64,000 bases of DNA, from the NCBI GenBank assembly GCA_020724465.1, contig DYGX01000007.1:177408-241407 (forward strand). Direction: 5' to 3'. This stretch comes from Thermoflexus sp. Lineage in GTDB: Bacteria > Chloroflexota > Anaerolineae > Aggregatilineales > Aggregatilineaceae. Position 1 is the first letter of the stretch. Every line of letters begins with the position of its first letter. The notes below the pieces were generated by a model, which worked only from the letters and a program-made list of their open reading frames with translations, did no database searches and was not told where the DNA came from. The position numbers and the translations under genes were made by a program. Shown here one piece after another: positions 60,416-64,000 of this stretch.

Positions 60416-63325
60416 CTAGAGCACTTTGATCACCTGCAGGAAGCCGCCGCGCTCGGCGTTGGCCCGCTCGATGGCATCCTGCCCGCCCAACACCACGACC
60501 TGGCCGGTCTGCGCCAGTTCGTCCAGCACCTCGCCGAAACGCCGGAAGTCGTCGAGCGTGGTGTCCAGCACCTCGTCGCGCAGGCGCTGGCGCTGCTCGT
60601 CCGTCTCGCCGCGCAGATAGCGCACCAGCGAGGTAAAGCCTTTGGCATCCGGGAGCTGGTAGGCGTCCATGTTGCCGATCGTCCCGATAATGCTCTTGAC
60701 CAGCTCATCCCGGCTCAGATCCAGCTCGCGCAGGAAGCGGCCGGTCTGGTCGTAAACGTTGAGCGTGTCAAGCAGGTTCGGGTCGCGGTACGAGACGTAG
60801 CCGAACACGCCCGAATAGCGGTCGAACAGGCAGAAGCCGCCGTACGCACCCCCGTGCACCCGCACGCGTTCCCACAGCCAGGTTGCCCGCAGGAAATTCT
60901 CGATGACCAGCGCCGAGCCGTCCAGCGTGTAGCCCAGGTCGTACAGATTACCGGCTTTGCCCACGTAGTTCACCTGCGCGGGGAGCACCAGCCCCTCGCC
61001 GCGTGGCAGCGCCGGAGCCTGCCAGGCGTGGCGCGCGCGTTCCGCTGCCGGCAGGTCGCCCAGGAACGCTTCCACCGCCGGCTGGACGGCCTGCCACCCG
61101 GCGCGGTCCAGAGTGATATTGGCGATCATGGCGCGACGGTTGAGCAACGCCTCGCGCATCGCTTCGAGCGTGGCCTGGACGGACGGCCAATCCTGCTCGA
61201 TCTGTCCGGCGAGCCGCCGCAGGAAGAAGAGGTAGTCCAGCCCGCCGATCTGCTCGGCGGCCCAGTCCGCCGTGCTGAAGCGCGCCTTGAGACGGCTGGC
61301 GACCGTCGCGTGACCCGCCGGGACCAGACTGGCTTCCGCCTCGGCTTTTTCTTCCAGCACGATCTGGCGGAAGCGGTCGCGGTTGTCCAGGCGGGCGGTC
61401 AGCAGCACATCCCGCAGGATGTCCAGCAACTCCCCCGTGTTCTCGACGGTCGCCTTGCCGCGCAGGAACAACCAGGCCGTGCCCTGCGCGTCGTGGGGCA
61501 GCGCCGAGGTGAAGGTCGTCGGGTGGATCCCACCTGTCTTGCGCCCGATGCGCTGCGCCAGCTTGACGTAATCCTGCGTGGCGATTCCCATCTCCAGCAA
61601 CGCCCGCCCGAACAGGCCGACGTAGGGCAGGTAATCCTGCGGCAACGCGTCGAGATCGAACCCGAGATCCAGATAGACGATGCCGTTGGTGAACAGATCG
61701 TGATAGAGCAGCGTGGTGTCGGCCAGCGTCAGCGCTTCGCAGGGAATGGTCTTAATCTTGCGATCGAGGTCGTCGAGCGTCAGGCTGGGGATGGTGGCGA
61801 GCGCTTCGGGCGGATCGGGCGCTTCTTGCATGGCTTTGAGTGTCTGCATCTCCTCGAATACCCGGCGCAGGTCCTCGTCCGTCATCCGGGCGCGCTCTTC
61901 GGCCAGGCGGGCGGCTTCCTGCGCTTCGAGCTGCGCCCCCAGGGCCGGATCCGGCTCCATGATCACCGTGTTGCGATGCGGGTTATTCAGCAGCCTGTCG
62001 CGAATCATCTGCTCGAACAAGCGCGGTTCGGCGGCCAGCCGCGCTTTGAGCGCGGCCAGCGGTTTTTCGAATGCCAGCGGCTCCAGCGGATCGCCGCCGT
62101 GCAGCCAGGTGCGCAGCGCGCGGATCATCAGCACCAGCCCGCGCGGGTAGGCGCCGGTGTTGTTTTCGCGCAGGGCGAACTCGGTCGTGTTGATGGATGC
62201 CTCGATCATCTCCGGATCGATGCCCTCGTCGGCCAGCGCCCGCAAAGTGTCGAGGATCAGCGCCTCGACCCGGTCGACGTTCTCCCGCGCGACGCCCTTC
62301 AGGCCAGTCGAGAAATAGACCTGGCGCGTATCCACTTCCAGCCCCACGCCGACCAAGTCTTCGCCCAGCCCGGAGTCGATCAGCGCCTTGCGCAGCGGCG
62401 AGGCCGGCGTGCCGATCAGGATGTGTGTCAGGATGCTCAGCGCCAGCACGTCCTCGCTGTCGAGCACATCCCCCACCACCCAGTTGGCCGTGACCATCGC
62501 GCGCTCGTCGCCGTCGCCCGCCGCGTACGGGTAGACCGTGCGGCGCGGCTCCGGGAAGGGCGGCTGGCGCTCAATCGCGATCGGAATTTCCTGCCGCTCG
62601 AAGTCTTTGAGATAGCTATCGAGAAAGCGCAGGCGTTCTTCCGGGTCGTCGTCGCCGTAGAAGAAGATCAGCGCGTTGGACGGGTGATAGTAGCGCCGGT
62701 GAAAGGCGATAAACTGCTCGTAGGTCAGGTTTGGGATCTCCGCCGGGTCGCCGCCCGAATCCACGCCGTAGATTGTGTCCGGAAAGAGGGCCTGTTCGAT
62801 GCGGCGGTAGAGCAACCCCTCGGGGTCCGAATAGGCGCCTTTCATCTCGTTGAAGACCACGCCTTTATACGTCAGCGGGCTGTCGGGGCTTTCCAGCTCG
62901 TAGTGCCAGCCTTCCTGCTTGAGCGTGTAGGGGGTCAGGCGCGGGTAGAACACCGCGTCCAGATACACATCCGCCAGGTTATACAGGTCTTTCACGTTCT
63001 GGCTGGCGACCGGATAGGTGGTCTTGTCCGAGAAGGTCATCGCGTTCAGGAACGTCTTCAGCGAGCCTTTGAGCAGCTCGACAAACGGCTCCTTAACCGG
63101 GTACTTGCGCGAGCCGCACAAGACCGAGTGCTCCATGATGTGCGCGATACCGGTCGAATCGGCGGGCGGGGTGGCGAAGGTGATGCCAAAGACCTTGTTC
63201 TCGTCGTCATTTTCCAGCGAAAGAAGCTGCGCCCCGCTGCGCACATGACGCCACAAACGAGCGCGCGTGTTGAGTTCCGCCACGTGGCGATCGCTGATCA
63301 GCTCGAAACCGTGAAGCAGTGTCAT
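60416..63325 (-). CDS. M16C metallopeptidase (presequence protease/pitrilysin-like)
   Basis: A 969-residue zinc peptidase. The inverted zinc motif HIMEHSVLCGS (residues about 67-77) with a distal Glu in VFNEMKGAYSDPEG are typical of PreP/Cym1/M16C enzymes, which consist of two homologous halves enclosing a chamber for short unstructured peptides. Other hallmarks: FLNAMTFSDKTTYPVASQN, DLYNLADVYLDAVFYP and the C-terminal GGAYGGFCLFDRYSGVF. No signal peptide, so it acts in the cytoplasm, probably degrading peptides. ATG 63325 is used instead of an upstream TTG at 63340. Confidence 0.93.
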   Translation of the reverse strand: MTLLHGFELISDRHVAELNTRARLWRHVRSGAQLLSLENDDENKVFGITFATPPADSTGIAHIMEHSVLCGSRKYPVKEPFVELLKGSLKTFLNAMTFSDKTTYPVASQNVKDLYNLADVYLDAVFYPRLTPYTLKQEGWHYELESPDSPLTYKGVVFNEMKGAYSDPEGLLYRRIEQALFPDTIYGVDSGGDPAEIPNLTYEQFIAFHRRYYHPSNALIFFYGDDDPEERLRFLDSYLKDFERQEIPIAIERQPPFPEPRRTVYPYAAGDGDERAMVTANWVVGDVLDSEDVLALSILTHILIGTPASPLRKALIDSGLGEDLVGVGLEVDTRQVYFSTGLKGVARENVDRVEALILDTLRALADEGIDPEMIEASINTTEFALRENNTGAYPRGLVLMIRALRTWLHGGDPLEPLAFEKPLAALKARLAAEPRLFEQMIRDRLLNNPHRNTVIMEPDPALGAQLEAQEAARLAEERARMTDEDLRRVFEEMQTLKAMQEAPDPPEALATIPSLTLDDLDRKIKTIPCEALTLADTTLLYHDLFTNGIVYLDLGFDLDALPQDYLPYVGLFGRALLEMGIATQDYVKLAQRIGRKTGGIHPTTFTSALPHDAQGTAWLFLRGKATVENTGELLDILRDVLLTARLDNRDRFRQIVLEEKAEAEASLVPAGHATVASRLKARFSTADWAAEQIGGLDYLFFLRRLAGQIEQDWPSVQATLEAMREALLNRRAMIANITLDRAGWQAVQPAVEAFLGDLPAAERARHAWQAPALPRGEGLVLPAQVNYVGKAGNLYDLGYTLDGSALVIENFLRATWLWERVRVHGGAYGGFCLFDRYSGVFGYVSYRDPNLLDTLNVYDQTGRFLRELDLSRDELVKSIIGTIGNMDAYQLPDAKGFTSLVRYLRGETDEQRQRLRDEVLDTTLDDFRRFGEVLDELAQTGQVVVLGGQDAIERANAERGGFLQVIKVL

Positions 63326-63400
63326 GGTGTCGTCTCTCAATCCTCGTGCGGCGGCGCTGCACCGCCGGTGTGTGGATGGTCCAGGGTTTGTTCGACCCAG

Positions 63401-63409
63401 ATTGTAGCA
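63401..63409 (-). promoter_or_regulatory. Putative extended -10 promoter of the M16C gene
   Basis: TGCTACAAT on the minus strand (63409 to 63401), 76 nt before ATG 63325; the -35 region (TTTACC) is weak and at 20 bp. Confidence 0.5.
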
Positions 63410-63464
63410 TCGAGTGTAGCCGGGCCGGTAAAGGCGGCTGGCACGCGCCCGCGCGCGATCACCA

Positions 63465-63493
63465 TTGACAAAGCGCTACCCCTCGGCTAGAAT
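63465..63493 (+). promoter_or_regulatory. Promoter of the tRNA-tuf operon
   Basis: TTGACA (63465-63470), exactly 17 bp, TAGAAT (63488-63493), 72 bp before the first tRNA. A strong promoter, as expected for stable RNA and EF-Tu. Confidence 0.85.
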
Positions 63494-63564
63494 CCCGTCG
63501 TCTTAAGCTGAGGCACTCTCACCCTTGAGCCGTCGCCCGGGACATGGTAAAATCCTAACACCAT

Positions 63565-63638
63565 GCCGACGTAGCTCAATACGGCAGAGCAAGCGCCTTG
63601 TAAGCGCTCGGTTATGGGTTCAAGTCCCATCGTCGGCT
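63565..63638 (+). tRNA. tRNA-Thr (anticodon TGT)
   Basis: Acceptor stem GCCGACG / CGTCGGC (63565-63571 with 63631-63637), discriminator T. The anticodon stem AGCGC / GCGCT encloses loop CTTGTAA with anticodon TGT (63599-63601), which reads ACA. T-loop GGTTCAAGTCC is normal. CCA is not encoded. Confidence 0.93.
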
Positions 63639-63701
63639 CTGGGGAGAGCATCCCCTCAGGGTGCGCCCGGTGAGCACGAAGAAGCCTTAACAAATGTAGA
63701 T

Positions 63702-63787
63702 GGGTCAGTGTCCCGAGCGGCAAAGGGGGCGGACTGTAAATCCGCTGGCAGAAGCCTTCGTAGGTTCGAGTCCTACCTGGCCCACCA
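63702..63787 (+). tRNA. tRNA-Tyr (anticodon GTA)
   Basis: Acceptor GGGTCAG / CTGGCCC (one G-T pair), discriminator A and encoded CCA (63785-63787). Loop CTGTAAA gives anticodon GTA. The long variable arm (GCTGGCAGAAGCCTTCG region) is characteristic of bacterial tRNA-Tyr. Confidence 0.93.
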
Positions 63788-63810
63788 TTCAAGCTCCGGC
63801 TTGGAATTGT

Positions 63811-63883
63811 GCCTACGTAGCTCAGTCGGCAGAGCACGCCCTTGGTAAGGGCGAGGTCATGGGTTCGAATCCCATCGTAGGCT
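63811..63883 (+). tRNA. tRNA-Thr (anticodon GGT)
   Basis: Acceptor GCCTACG / CGTAGGC (63811-63817 with 63876-63882), discriminator T. Anticodon stem CGCCC / GGGCG with loop TTGGTAA, anticodon GGT, reads ACC and ACU. The end of the acceptor is followed by CACCA, so CCA is not encoded in register. Confidence 0.92.
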
Positions 63884-63948
63884 CACCATTTCGTTAGAGG
63901 GTGCACTAGACATCCCTGCTAGGATCATTCAGGAGGATTCGATAGAGC

Positions 63949-64000
63949 ATGAGCAAGGGCAAGTTCGAGCGAACGAAGCCGCATGTGAATGTGGGGACGA
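63949..64000 (+). CDS. tuf: Translation elongation factor Tu, 5' end only
   Basis: ATG 63949 with AGGAGG at 63931-63936. The visible 17 codons read MSKGKFERTKPHVNVGT, the universally conserved beginning of EF-Tu; the gene leaves the window at the right edge. It follows three tRNA genes, an order resembling thrU-tyrU-glyT-thrT-tufB of enterobacteria but without the Gly tRNA. Confidence 0.95.
   Translation, partial: MSKGKFERTKPHVNVGT

Noticed and set aside
60404..63490. A 1028-codon open frame on the plus strand
   Set aside because: Antisense shadow of the M16C protease; the minus strand has the zinc motif and family signatures.

Overview
The window is 64 kb of GC-rich bacterial chromosome. 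Codon use, the DnaG zinc finger of the form CX2HX17CX3C, a FabL-type enoyl reductase, TPR-plus-membrane-anchor paralogues and paired sugar ABC systems without ATPases all suggest a Chloroflexota (Anaerolineae-like) heterotroph. The taxonomic call is inference; no rRNA gene is present. I see no insertion sequence, prophage or CRISPR array.

Layout. 1-7.4 kb: a giant Tc-toxin B/C-like SpvB-RHS protein running off the left edge on the minus strand, divergent from a small secreted protein. 7.5-16.5 kb: two membrane proteins, a GH4 glycosidase, a secreted PIG-L deacetylase with NEW3 and CBM9-like domains, and a CUT1 sugar-uptake set (binding protein and two permeases). 16.5-20.3 kb: a MarR-controlled cluster (MarR, YceI, LLM oxidoreductase, MhqO-like dioxygenase, MhqD-like esterase) that looks like a quinone/electrophile response; two copies of one operator-like sequence precede marR and yceI. 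20.6-28.3 kb: an FHA protein, then a LacI regulator with two near-perfect operators 42 bp apart, a second CUT1 set and a GH2 beta-galactosidase-like enzyme.

28.5-46.6 kb: an OmpR-type response regulator, an endonuclease III homologue, a PfkB kinase, four paralogous TPR/membrane-anchor proteins, an M50-CBS protease, dnaG-rpoD, a Nudix-GNAT fusion, a lipoprotein with a degenerate gluzincin fold, a GT39-like membrane protein, an AlaX editing protein, an MBL protein and a REC-histidine kinase. 46.6-50.7 kb: a minus-strand operon (HAD-like protein without its nucleophile, alpha/beta hydrolase, LamG-like protein, FabL) and YihY. 50.7-53.8 kb: a minus-strand ABC exporter plus methyltransferase preceded by a promoter, a 32-codon ORF and two terminators, an attenuator-like leader. 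53.8-63.4 kb: P1 peptidase, coaX and coaBC, etfBA, acyl-CoA dehydrogenase and an M16C protease. 63.5-64 kb: tRNA-Thr(TGT), tRNA-Tyr(GTA), tRNA-Thr(GGT) and the start of tuf.

The most unusual non-coding features are (i) arrays of 10-bp repeats arranged as giant inverted repeats exactly between two convergent gene pairs, beginning at the stop codons, with a third short remnant elsewhere, and (ii) the leader in front of the ABC exporter, whose start codon region can pair with the end of its own coding sequence.
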